A DNA stretch of 57,682 nt. It comes from Chryseobacterium indologenes. Lineage in GTDB: Bacteria; Bacteroidota; Bacteroidia; Flavobacteriales; Weeksellaceae. How positions within the stretch are numbered: position 1 is the stretch's first letter; each line of letters begins with the position of its first letter. The notes beneath the pieces were generated by a model. The model was given only the letters and a program-made list of their open reading frames with translations, made no database searches and was not told the DNA's origin. The stretch is taken from the NCBI GenBank assembly GCA_001013295.1, contig LAZY01000056.1:1-57682 (forward strand), given 5' to 3'. The translations under genes and the position numbers were made by a program. Positions 25,701-33,830 of the stretch are shown piece by piece.

Positions 25701-28378
25701 ATAAGGCCCTGGATTATTTTACTGTTCATACTTTTAAGTGGCAAAAAGTATATAGCCGACCTTATTCGGTCGCTGCTTATGACTGGCAACAAAGTCTTGA
25801 TAGAAAGTTTATTTCCAAAAATATTCCTTATGTCAATGGATTTTCAATAGATCTGCCCTATTTCAACTGGTATGACGGCGATCTGCCTGATCATGTAGTC
25901 ATGATGGGTGGTTCTGCATGTGGTTCTGCAGACGAAGATGGAGGTACAGTACTGAATGAGCTTCAAGAACGGAGGGTTATGCATAAAAGAATTGCTTTTG
26001 GTGATCCTGAGGAAAAGGAAAGAGGACTTTCAGGAGGAGATGATCATCAATCAGATAAAATCCCAGTTCGCCAAAATCTTAAGGAAACAGCTTTCTTTTT
26101 TCCGAATCTACAAACAGACTCTGAAGGAAATCTAAGCTTCGAATTCACTTCCCCTGAAGCCTTGACCACATGGAAACTGATGTTCCTTGCCCATACCAAG
26201 GATGCAAGAGCCTCTATTCTGGAAAAAGAAGTGGTAACACAGAAGGAGTTCTCGCTAACGCCCAATTATCCAAGATTTTTAAGAGAAGGAGATGAGTTGA
26301 ATTTCCAGTCAAAGCTTTCAAACTTAACGGGCAAAAAACTAAGTGGTTTTGCAGAACTGCAGATTTTGGATGCTTTTACCCATGAAGATATTTCGGCTCA
26401 ATTCGACTTACTGGAAGGTGTTCAGAACTTTGAGATCAATGAAAACGGAAATTCAGCGTTAACATGGAAAGTGAAGGTTCCGGATACGGTTTCTTCTGTG
26501 ATTTTAAAAGTGGTTGCAAAGGCCGGTCAATATTCTGATGGTGAGCAGCAGGCAATTGCTGTACTTCCTAACAGAATGCTGGTTACGGATGCCCTGCCGA
26601 TTTTCGTGAAAGAGGGAGAAACAAAGACCTTCGAACTTGAGAAACTAAAAAATATAACCTCAACAACGATTTCAAATGTTTCGAATACCTTAGAACTGAC
26701 CACTCATCCGATCTGGGAAATCATATTTGCACTCCCGGCTCTTAAAAACGACCCGAATGATTCTGCCGATGTGACCTTCAACAAATGGTTTGCCGATGTT
26801 TTAGCTTCTGAAATTTTCAAGGCTAATCCGAAAATCAAAACGATCTTCGAAGACTATAAGAATAAAGAACTGCTGAATTCAAATCTTGAAAAAAATCAGG
26901 AGCTGAAACAGGTATTGCTGGATGAAACACCGTGGATTTTAGAGAGTAAAAATGAAGAGGAGCAGATGCAGAAACTGGCATTGTTATTCGATGTCAATAC
27001 GATGAAAAATTCTATTGGTCAGGATTGGGATGATTTCAGAAAGCTGCAGAATTCAGATGGTGGATTCTCCTGGTACCAGGGCTATCCGAGTTCTTATTCA
27101 ACCTCTTTGTATATTTTGAAATATTTAGGAAAAATCAATAGCTGGCTAAAGGATCATGTGAAAGACTATCAGAGTTCAGAGCAGGAAATATTGGTGGAAA
27201 ACCTGGTTCAGTATGTTGACCACGAAATCAACAGGTATTCGGACATAAAGAAAGAGAATGTTTGGAACAACTGGGTCATTGACTATCTTGACACGCGAAA
27301 TTACTGGGAAAAAGAGTATCCGTTAAAAGGAGAAGGAGCCGCATTAAAGTCGCTCATCATACAAAAAGTAAAAGAAGTAAAAATCACTGATTTTACATTC
27401 TTCGGGCTGCACAGACTTGCTTTGCTGATGAATGATTACGGTTTGAAAGAGGCTTCTGATGCATTAATAACTTATTTAAAAGAAACTTCTGTAGATTCAC
27501 AAACTCAGGGGATCTACTGGAAACAAAACCTTGATGGCTGGGGCTGGTTCAGTTCAAAAGTGGTAAATCATGCAGGGGCTTTGGAAGCTTTCAATGCCTT
27601 ACAGCCACATGATCAGAAATACATAGAAGATATGAAAATATGGCTGATCACTCAAAAAGGAGTAAACTCCTGGGGAAGCTCAAGAGGGACTGCTGAGGTT
27701 ATTTTTACCATTTTAAATTCAGGAAAATCCTGGACGGGTTCTGAAAACTCAAGTGATACCGTTGAAATTATCTGGGGCGGAAAAGAAGTAAAAACTGAAA
27801 ATCAGGCAACAGGATATGTAAAAGCTTCTATAAAAACGGATACTTTAGATAAAAACCTGGCTGCTGTCACCGTAACAAAGTCACATCAAGGAATCGTTCA
27901 GGGAGGATTATTCTGGCAATATTATGAGGATCTGGATAAGATACAATCTTATGAAAATCATCTATCCATAACAAAAGAACTGTACAAAAAAATCAGAACG
28001 GCAACCGGTGATGAATTGCAGAAAATTTCTTCTGAAGCGCCTTTAAAAGTAGGTGATAAAGTTACTGTAAGAATGATCCTGAATACCGACAGACCTATGG
28101 AATTTATTCATATTAAAGATATGAGAGCTGCCGGGTTCGAGCCTGTAGATGTTCTTTCCGGGTATCAGTGGAAAAATAATCTGGGATATTATCAGTCTAC
28201 AAAAGATGCCTCTACCAACTTCTATATTGAGTATCTGCCAAAAGGAAAATATGTTTTCGAATACGATTATATGGCAAATGCATCAGGAAAATTCTTCAAC
28301 GGAATCACAACCTTTCAAAATTATTATGCGCCACAAATGAGTGCTCATACAAAGGGTGATAAGGTTGAAATAAACTAG
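22706..28378 (+). CDS. Alpha-2-macroglobulin family protein without thioester motif or visible signal peptide
   Basis: 1890 residues. Residues 1-270 are helical with TPR-like character. A macroglobulin-type MG2 domain starts near residue 495 (TDRKIYRPGQTVYFKV), and the alpha-2-macroglobulin domain lies around 1127-1220 (FFPNLQTDSEGNLSFEFTSP, TTWKLMFLAHTKD). The place where bacterial relatives have the CxEQ thioester (near 1345) reads NDPNDSADVTFNKWFADVLA, so the covalent trap is missing. A terpenoid-cyclase-like alpha/alpha region follows (DGGFSWYQGY, near 1451). Bacterial members normally carry a signal peptide or lipobox; here the start at 22706 gives a charged, non-hydrophobic N-terminus and no upstream ATG exists in the frame. 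Possible roles are periplasmic protease inhibition or envelope protection as in YfaS-type proteins, but its localisation is open. Confidence 0.85.
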   Translation: MEHKDLIEHIISLRNEFAARNFTEDNQNNTISFFFEKIQNSGTSLEGDEKILYDILKDTFVLDFYNASFSGEELTQMSTPDLYEIETWTTRDVKNYISESLKKNEANEKILKTFSLTQYRKLFRGHDQDIAYYETFLEWYLMRKISFLSDGGFFTKNERKENETEINAVYDQLINENEGNIKLYFMHQKVLYQCSLHKEYDKAEQLQTLLKANVEGDYKAEIMYGIMTIYRNEDKNKEALAMADLAKKQFPDSPFLEGIQYKADLITNPSLGLHFEDQVQSQKPIHIVAEHQNISDFSLSIYEVHSDYKSLIEHTEDHYSEGDHYSKIKKKLVREEHYQLPGNENYEAMKTSLEIKPLPPGLYAAEFSLKEPTDKHFSKNYFFTVSDYKILYHHKNKNDFPTAFKLVNSENGKPIPNEAINFWRYNRGGANLVALHSKTDAKGIFEIPSDPNDTFYRKYIVQQPRTNDVQIISFYGNLFPKNKNESEAITSKAQIFTDRKIYRPGQTVYFKVINSKLESEKESVVSGIQQKILLFDANDQEITSQEFTTNEFGSYHGCFVLPKGKLNGIFTLTTEGGAESHHYFRVEEYKRPRFEITFEPVKGEYQYGQNLELKGKAMTFSGIALGNVTVNYEISKKNIRYKFFSLYSNERTGGDYYSGEVTTNDQGEFTISVALEENQYLKGIQVDQFKIEASVTDINGETQSGSVQVNVASVPYYIKAEEIKDSFADENLTVKVETKNYNDQPITKPYYVRLSKLKPGEKIFRSKFETKIQDTPLLSKEEFTAKFPYDYFDKSECGKNRETEKIILDALYTPSNDDNLDLGKLEAGRYKLELYGVQDQDRIETAQYFNIWDRNSIKDEKTFLNVIKPGKEFSRGEKAKIYVYSAIPEALVNIFVQDGLGNTVSEVKEFTHGILEYSIDIPEDKNISGLNILFQLVAYNDIQQCKIDLTIKDNESPLIVETTTFRDNILPGSKEKWAVKVSGKENEHIVAEVLASMYDKALDYFTVHTFKWQKVYSRPYSVAAYDWQQSLDRKFISKNIPYVNGFSIDLPYFNWYDGDLPDHVVMMGGSACGSADEDGGTVLNELQERRVMHKRIAFGDPEEKERGLSGGDDHQSDKIPVRQNLKETAFFFPNLQTDSEGNLSFEFTSPEALTTWKLMFLAHTKDARASILEKEVVTQKEFSLTPNYPRFLREGDELNFQSKLSNLTGKKLSGFAELQILDAFTHEDISAQFDLLEGVQNFEINENGNSALTWKVKVPDTVSSVILKVVAKAGQYSDGEQQAIAVLPNRMLVTDALPIFVKEGETKTFELEKLKNITSTTISNVSNTLELTTHPIWEIIFALPALKNDPNDSADVTFNKWFADVLASEIFKANPKIKTIFEDYKNKELLNSNLEKNQELKQVLLDETPWILESKNEEEQMQKLALLFDVNTMKNSIGQDWDDFRKLQNSDGGFSWYQGYPSSYSTSLYILKYLGKINSWLKDHVKDYQSSEQEILVENLVQYVDHEINRYSDIKKENVWNNWVIDYLDTRNYWEKEYPLKGEGAALKSLIIQKVKEVKITDFTFFGLHRLALLMNDYGLKEASDALITYLKETSVDSQTQGIYWKQNLDGWGWFSSKVVNHAGALEAFNALQPHDQKYIEDMKIWLITQKGVNSWGSSRGTAEVIFTILNSGKSWTGSENSSDTVEIIWGGKEVKTENQATGYVKASIKTDTLDKNLAAVTVTKSHQGIVQGGLFWQYYEDLDKIQSYENHLSITKELYKKIRTATGDELQKISSEAPLKVGDKVTVRMILNTDRPMEFIHIKDMRAAGFEPVDVLSGYQWKNNLGYYQSTKDASTNFYIEYLPKGKYVFEYDYMANASGKFFNGITTFQNYYAPQMSAHTKGDKVEIN

Positions 28379-28404
28379 TATTGCAGGATCTAAAACAATA
28401 TCAA

Positions 28405-28437
28405 TCTCCGAAGTTTTCCGGCTTCGGAGATTTTTTG
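28405..28437 (+). terminator. Rho-independent terminator of the alpha-2-macroglobulin gene
   Basis: Perfect stem TCTCCGAAG (28405-28413) / CTTCGGAGA (28422-28430), an 8-base loop and six T residues immediately after, 27 bases beyond the stop codon. Confidence 0.85.
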
Positions 28438-28486
28438 TTAAAATGAAGCAGAAACTGTAAATATTCGGCGACTTCAGGCAAAGCCC

Positions 28487-28858
28487 CTACTCTTTTTCAA
28501 GAACTCCAATAGCATAGGGCGTTTTATCTTCTTTATTTTCAAAGATATAAAATCTGTAAGCCGATGGAGAAATGTCGTCTTTTACTAAAGAAACAAAACC
28601 GGTAGGAACGCATTTATCCAGCCCTTCTTCAATCACTTCTTTGAATAAAATCTTCTTTGCCTCTTCCTTAATCAAAATCCATTTACCAGAGCAGCCTAAC
28701 GTAGGATAAGAAACTGTAGTATTCTGTTTTGAGGACATATCAACGTTGATTGCCCAGTACTCATTTTCACTTTTTTGGAATCCAACTCCTGTAAGCTGTT
28801 GGGAAAATAATAAAGACGAAGATACTAAAGCTAAAGCGGAAATACATGTTTTCATCAT
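28487..28858 (-). CDS. Small secreted protein of unknown function (123 aa)
   Basis: I start at ATG 28858 (a second ATG follows directly), which puts a signal peptide at the N-terminus (MMKTCISALALVSSSLLFSQ). The open frame extends much further upstream but without signal or coding character. The mature part is about 100 residues with two cysteines (TLGCSGKW and LDKCVPTGF) that could form a disulphide. Convergent with the alpha-2-macroglobulin gene. Family not recognised. Confidence 0.7.
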   Translation of the reverse strand: MMKTCISALALVSSSLLFSQQLTGVGFQKSENEYWAINVDMSSKQNTTVSYPTLGCSGKWILIKEEAKKILFKEVIEEGLDKCVPTGFVSLVKDDISPSAYRFYIFENKEDKTPYAIGVLEKE

Positions 28859-29341
28859 ATAATAATATTTAATTGGGATTGCGAAAATAGGATATTTTGC
28901 TTTAACTGACATAAAATACTGATGTTTTATAGCTGGTGAGACCATAATCAGTTTTCTACTCTCAGAACGTTCCATTCTTCTAAAACAGCTAATAAAACTG
29001 AAAACCAACCAGCTAGGTATAAATACGTAATTTGTAATTCCGGTATTTACCCTTAGCACGATGCTGTTTTATTTTCTTTACTTTGAATAGTTCTTTAATG
29101 AAGCTCTTAATATGATCAACAGACTGAAATTTTGAAAACAGAGCAAAAAAAAGAAATCCATTACCAATAGATTTCAAATGACCTTAGATTATGATGTCTT
29201 TACAGATTATTGATAAGATGAAATCAGGTTAAAAAATGAAGGAGCCCCATCATTAACTGTAAGATATACATAAAGCAAGTTCCTTATGGATAATAACATT
29301 ACATCTTTCAAATATTTTTATAACCTTAAAAACCAATAATT
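28859..29341. other. Intergenic region upstream of the giant operon
   Basis: 483 bases with no convincing gene on either strand. It must hold the promoter for the five-gene operon, but I cannot find a full TTTG/TAnnTTTG pair. The nearest partial matches are TTACTTTG around 29078-29085 and AT-rich sequence before 29341. A 10-base word AACCAATAAT lies directly before the first gene of the operon (29332-29341) and again before the third gene (30108-30117). Confidence 0.4.
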
Positions 29342-29701
29342 ATGTCATCACAAAATCCCGAAATCAATCAAAACGGAAGTGCAAGCATCAACTCAGGCCA
29401 ATATTGTACATGGAAAACAGCAAACGGCTCTTCTTCAACGCTAAACATTACGAATGCCAGCCGTGCCAACAACCTGATCATTGCGATTACAGGAGCACCT
29501 TCTACCGGCCTTATTGTACAGGTAAACGGAACATTACAACCAAGCGTGGACAACATCTGGACACTGCCTCCCAACTCACCTTCAATGGCGGTTATTGCCA
29601 CAGGTAATTTCGGTGGCTCAACGGTTACTATTACCAACATTACCAATGCTCAAAATGATGCCGAGGCAGCGATTCAATGCCAAACTACCGCAACAGCGTA
29701 G
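29342..29701 (+). CDS. Small beta-rich protein, first gene of the giant operon
   Basis: 119 residues, rich in Asn, Thr, Ser and Ala, without a signal peptide. By eye it is a paralogue of the next gene product: shared features are LNITNASRANNLIIAITGAP versus CSITNTSQANIATIVLTGAP, then a GNF-G segment followed by (V/I)T-x-x-N, and a cysteine close to the end. This looks like a single beta-sandwich domain. It could be a structural subunit or carrier for the large proteins of the operon. No family recognised. Confidence 0.7.
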   Translation: MSSQNPEINQNGSASINSGQYCTWKTANGSSSTLNITNASRANNLIIAITGAPSTGLIVQVNGTLQPSVDNIWTLPPNSPSMAVIATGNFGGSTVTITNITNAQNDAEAAIQCQTTATA

Positions 29702-30083
29702 CGGCAGACTTAAATTTTTGCTTTTTTTATTATTTATACTTGGTCATACCCTGACGATGGGTCAGGGCTTGACCACGTCTAAAGCTGATACTCTATCGCT
29801 TTCCCGTTTTCAGTTTGTACAAAAAGTGACCAATAATGGAAGCGACTGTATCTGTTCGATTACCAATACCAGTCAGGCTAATATAGCTACTATTGTGCTG
29901 ACCGGTGCACCCGATACCAGTTCTATTCTGATAGACAGCACAACAACCTTCAATGGTACACACCTTTTAAAACCTGGCCAGCAAGCCATTGCTGCAGGTA
30001 ATTTTACCGGTAAAAGAATTACCGTATTAAATCTGTCCCTTATGGATGTTGTGATTCTTGTTATGCTATTCTGTCCTGGTTAA
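29658..30083 (+). CDS. Small beta-rich protein with N-terminal membrane/signal segment
   Basis: I start at ATG 29658, which overlaps the previous gene by 44 bases in another frame; 141 residues. The N-terminus is basic (MPRQRFNAKLPQQRSGRLK) followed by a hydrophobic stretch (FLLFLLFILGHTLTMG) that would act as a signal peptide or anchor. The remainder is paralogous to the preceding protein (ITNTSQAN, TGAPDTSS, AAGNFTGKRIT). Thus the operon makes one cytoplasmic or released version and one exported version of the same fold. The C-terminus is hydrophobic (MDVVILVMLF). Start choice is moderately sure. Confidence 0.6.
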   Translation: MPRQRFNAKLPQQRSGRLKFLLFLLFILGHTLTMGQGLTTSKADTLSLSRFQFVQKVTNNGSDCICSITNTSQANIATIVLTGAPDTSSILIDSTTTFNGTHLLKPGQQAIAAGNFTGKRITVLNLSLMDVVILVMLFCPG

Positions 30084-30124
30084 ATATTCACTTTATCTCA
30101 TTTTGAGAACCAATAATCATCCTT

Positions 30125-33100
30125 ATGGCACCATCCGAAACAGAGATAATATTCAGCAATGAAAACTCAGGAAACCCTGCACTCTATATCAGTAATCAGA
30201 CAGGCCAAAGCTGGTCTGCTTTATTGCTTCCTGATGGCTCTTCTTATGCTGATCCTACCATTAGCCTGCAGGTGGCAACACAGCAACAGGTCTATTTCCT
30301 GTTTGCCAAAACAGCTCCCACTGATGCGAAGGCCTTTATCAACAGCTACCGCCCTTACCTTTTTACTTTTCGGCAAGGCGCCACTGCCAATCTTACAACA
30401 GCATGGCTAAGCAGTCCGGACCAGGCACCCTCCGATAAGAATACAACCGTCCTCAACTTTGCAAAATTTAGCAGCAGTGCATCCTTTGTGGTAGGGCAAA
30501 CATTTAATGTAACGATCGGCAGCAAATTCGCTACCTTAACCATCCAGAACAATACCGTACTGAAACTTCAACCCACTGAAAATCCCATTGCCCTACAGCT
30601 TGTCTGGAAATCTGACAGTCCTAATATGAGCTTTGCCAACAAAAAATTAGGGACCAACTCTATTTTCAGAAGCGATATTACGATTCCTTTTAACGGCCCG
30701 GGTATGGGCTCCTTTCGTTTTTTACTGGGACTCAATATGGCTCTCGATTTTAAAGGATATGGATTACAGAACAACTATTACTATATTGACAACCAAAGTA
30801 CTAACACCGACAACCTTTCTTACTTTGCCTATCCTATACTGAAAGTGGGCAACAGCAATAATTTTCTCCTTACTCAAACTGAAATAGATCTGCTTGATAT
30901 AGCTAATAATGATGGACTCAATACCTATTTCGCCATTACAGGCCAGATCTACGATGCAAATACCGGTAAAACAAAAGCAGCCAGCCTGCCCAGTCATTAT
31001 GCCATCAACACCGGGTACCCTCTTACCCTATGGCCTGCAGTGAATATGGTAGATTCCGGAGCTCCGGTCAATAATTTATTTCCTACAGAACATAGTGCAC
31101 GCTTTGTCATATCCCCCCAGGATGCTGCAGGCACCATGCCCTATTATCTGGCACCCGAAGGGGATTTTTATCTTGACCCCGGTGCATCACAGGCTGCCTT
31201 TGCCGATGAAAACGGACAATACAGCTTACTTCCGGGCCTCTCCGGTACAGAAGTGATTACCTTTACTCCTTATAAAAACAATGCTGGTACCATCACCGGC
31301 GACACTATACGCTTTACCCCAAAACAAGCAGCCTTTGCAGCTAATTTTCCCGGTCAGAAAGTATCTCTGGCTGATCCCGGAACTGATAAACCCGTACTCG
31401 ACAGCACTTACCTTACAGTATGGGCAAATATCGTCTCTGCTGCACCTGGTAATGTACAATATTCCTCTCAGCCTCAGGGAGCTTCTTTATTCGCTAAAGA
31501 TCATGGGGTAGCCTCACCCACCAATAATATCACCGGATTTCTCGGTTTTTACGAGCCTTCTGTAGATATGCCACAAGCCAACAGCTTTTCAGTTCCTATA
31601 ACCCCTTATCTCGGTGTAAGTATTGTACCACCACCTAGTACAGACAATATAGGTATATTTGAATCCAAAGTGCTCAGTGCTGAAAGAAAAGCATTGATAA
31701 CAGCTGCCTTTACCCAACCTAATGCAAGTAAAAGTAAAGCCCAAAGAAGCCTGTCCAATGCTGGAGATGCAGCCTTTACCGCCTCCAGCACTCCGCAAGG
31801 TCTGGTGGCCAATGTAAACAGCAATGGGAAATGGGATTTGCTAAACCTGGCTCAAAATATGGTAAACAATGGCCATCCGGAATATCTCAATCCCGAAGGA
31901 CAGGCGCCTGTAACCCCTCCACAATATCAGCTCAGCTTCATCAACCTGATGCCTCAAATGCAAAGCGCTTTCCTCACCAATCAGCAATTTCTGGTGGTAA
32001 CCAATAACCAGTATCTGGGTGATTTATTTTCCATGATGAAAACACCCGGCGGCGGTTTCAGCAGCCAGCCTGTATTCAACAATAAAATGTCCATTGAAGA
32101 TTGGCCGTTTGACCTGAATGTAGGAGCTAACAATACCTACGCTGACTACAATAATGTCTTAATCTTTAAGTTTTGTAAAGGCACCATCATTGACCGAATC
32201 AAGAATCCTAAAGAATGGACACAACCCAATGCATTTAATATTGATAAAAATAATACAGATCCTGGCGCCGCCTACAACCAGTTGGTAGCCGTATCATCCT
32301 GGATACAGGACTATCTGCAGGAAGCAGAAGACGCCTACAATGTTGCAAAAGCCTATCCTGCTTCAGGACAGCTGGAATATTATCAAAAATTTCACAATAT
32401 TATCAACGATCCCAACTGGAATGGTATCCTTGCCCTGAAAGCCACTATCGACCTGAAGGAATTTCCGCAGCAGTTAAAAGGATTGATCAGTGGGATTAAC
32501 CTCAAGAATTTCTATGCCCATCACTTCGGCATAGAAGTCAACCGGGTAGATGCCAGCGGTATTATAACCATGGACCCTGTTAGCTCACTGTTTGGACTGA
32601 TCAACTATGTGGATCCCGCTTATGCTCAACAAATAGCACAGGGACTGAACCCCAATAAACCCGTACAACCCGCAGCAGGAGCTACATACGATTTTAAAGT
32701 ATTATTTCTCCAGGTATTGTTTGAAAATACAGTGATCAAAGACTTTGCTAGTAAACTGCAGTTGACGATGAACAATCTGTTCTCCGACAAAGTTACCGGG
32801 ACCAACAATCCTTATGGTTCAGCGAATCTGAATACGGTAGTGCTGAACGGAACTTACCAGGATCATAATGGCACACCGGTATATGTATTCGATAATAAAG
32901 ACGATAATCTTTTCTTCTTTGACAGCAATCTGCTGACCAATGTGGAGATTAGCAAGATACAGTTCAATACACTTACTACCGATCCCGCAGCACTTGATAT
33001 ACAATCCAGGTTTACCATGTGGGGCTACCTCAATTTTGGTACAATGATCGCTCCGGCAATCAATGAAGGTGATGCTTCTTATCCGCTGGATGCTTTTTCT

Positions 33101-33796
33101 TTTGGGATCGCATCAAATAATAATGACATACGGCAAAAAGGTCTCAATTATAGCAACCTGTATGTAAACATGGCATTTAACATCGATACGCCAACAGTTA
33201 CTACTTTTGGTTTCGATGCTTCACAGATTGCATTCAATTCATCACAAAGTAATGCCAGACCCGGCAGTCTTTATCCCAATTTTGCTCTACAGATCAATAA
33301 ACTACTGAGTGGCAATGACAAATCTGCACCCTCAGACCAGGGCTATTTAAAGCTTGCCTTACCCGGAATCAATGCCACAGGACTTTCTGGCAATTGGTAT
33401 GGATTGCAGATGACACTCAATATGGGATCACCCGGAGAACTGGCCAGCAGTGCAGGTTTCAATGCCAGTCTGCTCATCGCCTGGAGTCCTGGTTCCAAAA
33501 TTGTTGATCCCGGCTATAATGCCTTTGTGGGGATCAAGCTGCCCGGCACCGCAAGCAATGCTAAACTGCTGAGCATACAGGGAGTCCTGAAACTCACTAT
33601 AGATAAGCTCAGTCTGCAATATGTAGTAGATCAGCAATCTTACCTGCTTACTTTATCTAATATTGCCCTGAAATTATTGGGAATATTGAAACTACCACCA
33701 GGTGGCAATACCAATTTCCTGTTGTTTGGTAACCCCAATCCCGGAGCCACAGCTAAAAGTCTGGGCTGGTATGCCGCTTATAACAAAAATGTATAA
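30125..33796 (+). CDS. Large beta-rich protein of unknown function (1223 aa), giant-operon component
   Basis: No signal peptide, transmembrane segment or cysteine-rich region. The composition (Asn, Thr, Ser, Gly, Ala with many short hydrophobic strands) indicates an extended beta structure. The C-terminal 120 residues (VVDQQSYLLTLSNIALKLLG, then KLPPGG, FLLFGNP and SLGWYAAYNK at the very end) have the look of the domains that accompany DUF6603-type giants, recalled from general knowledge and not tested. It lies between the small paralogue pair and the nuclease, 41 and 34 bases away. Probably a structural partner of the 3633-residue protein. Confidence 0.7.
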   Translation: MAPSETEIIFSNENSGNPALYISNQTGQSWSALLLPDGSSYADPTISLQVATQQQVYFLFAKTAPTDAKAFINSYRPYLFTFRQGATANLTTAWLSSPDQAPSDKNTTVLNFAKFSSSASFVVGQTFNVTIGSKFATLTIQNNTVLKLQPTENPIALQLVWKSDSPNMSFANKKLGTNSIFRSDITIPFNGPGMGSFRFLLGLNMALDFKGYGLQNNYYYIDNQSTNTDNLSYFAYPILKVGNSNNFLLTQTEIDLLDIANNDGLNTYFAITGQIYDANTGKTKAASLPSHYAINTGYPLTLWPAVNMVDSGAPVNNLFPTEHSARFVISPQDAAGTMPYYLAPEGDFYLDPGASQAAFADENGQYSLLPGLSGTEVITFTPYKNNAGTITGDTIRFTPKQAAFAANFPGQKVSLADPGTDKPVLDSTYLTVWANIVSAAPGNVQYSSQPQGASLFAKDHGVASPTNNITGFLGFYEPSVDMPQANSFSVPITPYLGVSIVPPPSTDNIGIFESKVLSAERKALITAAFTQPNASKSKAQRSLSNAGDAAFTASSTPQGLVANVNSNGKWDLLNLAQNMVNNGHPEYLNPEGQAPVTPPQYQLSFINLMPQMQSAFLTNQQFLVVTNNQYLGDLFSMMKTPGGGFSSQPVFNNKMSIEDWPFDLNVGANNTYADYNNVLIFKFCKGTIIDRIKNPKEWTQPNAFNIDKNNTDPGAAYNQLVAVSSWIQDYLQEAEDAYNVAKAYPASGQLEYYQKFHNIINDPNWNGILALKATIDLKEFPQQLKGLISGINLKNFYAHHFGIEVNRVDASGIITMDPVSSLFGLINYVDPAYAQQIAQGLNPNKPVQPAAGATYDFKVLFLQVLFENTVIKDFASKLQLTMNNLFSDKVTGTNNPYGSANLNTVVLNGTYQDHNGTPVYVFDNKDDNLFFFDSNLLTNVEISKIQFNTLTTDPAALDIQSRFTMWGYLNFGTMIAPAINEGDASYPLDAFSFGIASNNNDIRQKGLNYSNLYVNMAFNIDTPTVTTFGFDASQIAFNSSQSNARPGSLYPNFALQINKLLSGNDKSAPSDQGYLKLALPGINATGLSGNWYGLQMTLNMGSPGELASSAGFNASLLIAWSPGSKIVDPGYNAFVGIKLPGTASNAKLLSIQGVLKLTIDKLSLQYVVDQQSYLLTLSNIALKLLGILKLPPGGNTNFLLFGNPNPGATAKSLGWYAAYNKNV

Positions 33797-33830
33797 CCCA
33801 TTGCTGAAAGCATAATAAAACGCATCTCTC

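Noticed and set aside
29280..29341. Short leader peptide ATG GAT AAT AAC... before the giant operon
   Set aside because: A 17-codon frame in AT-rich DNA is expected by chance, and there is no attenuator hairpin after it.
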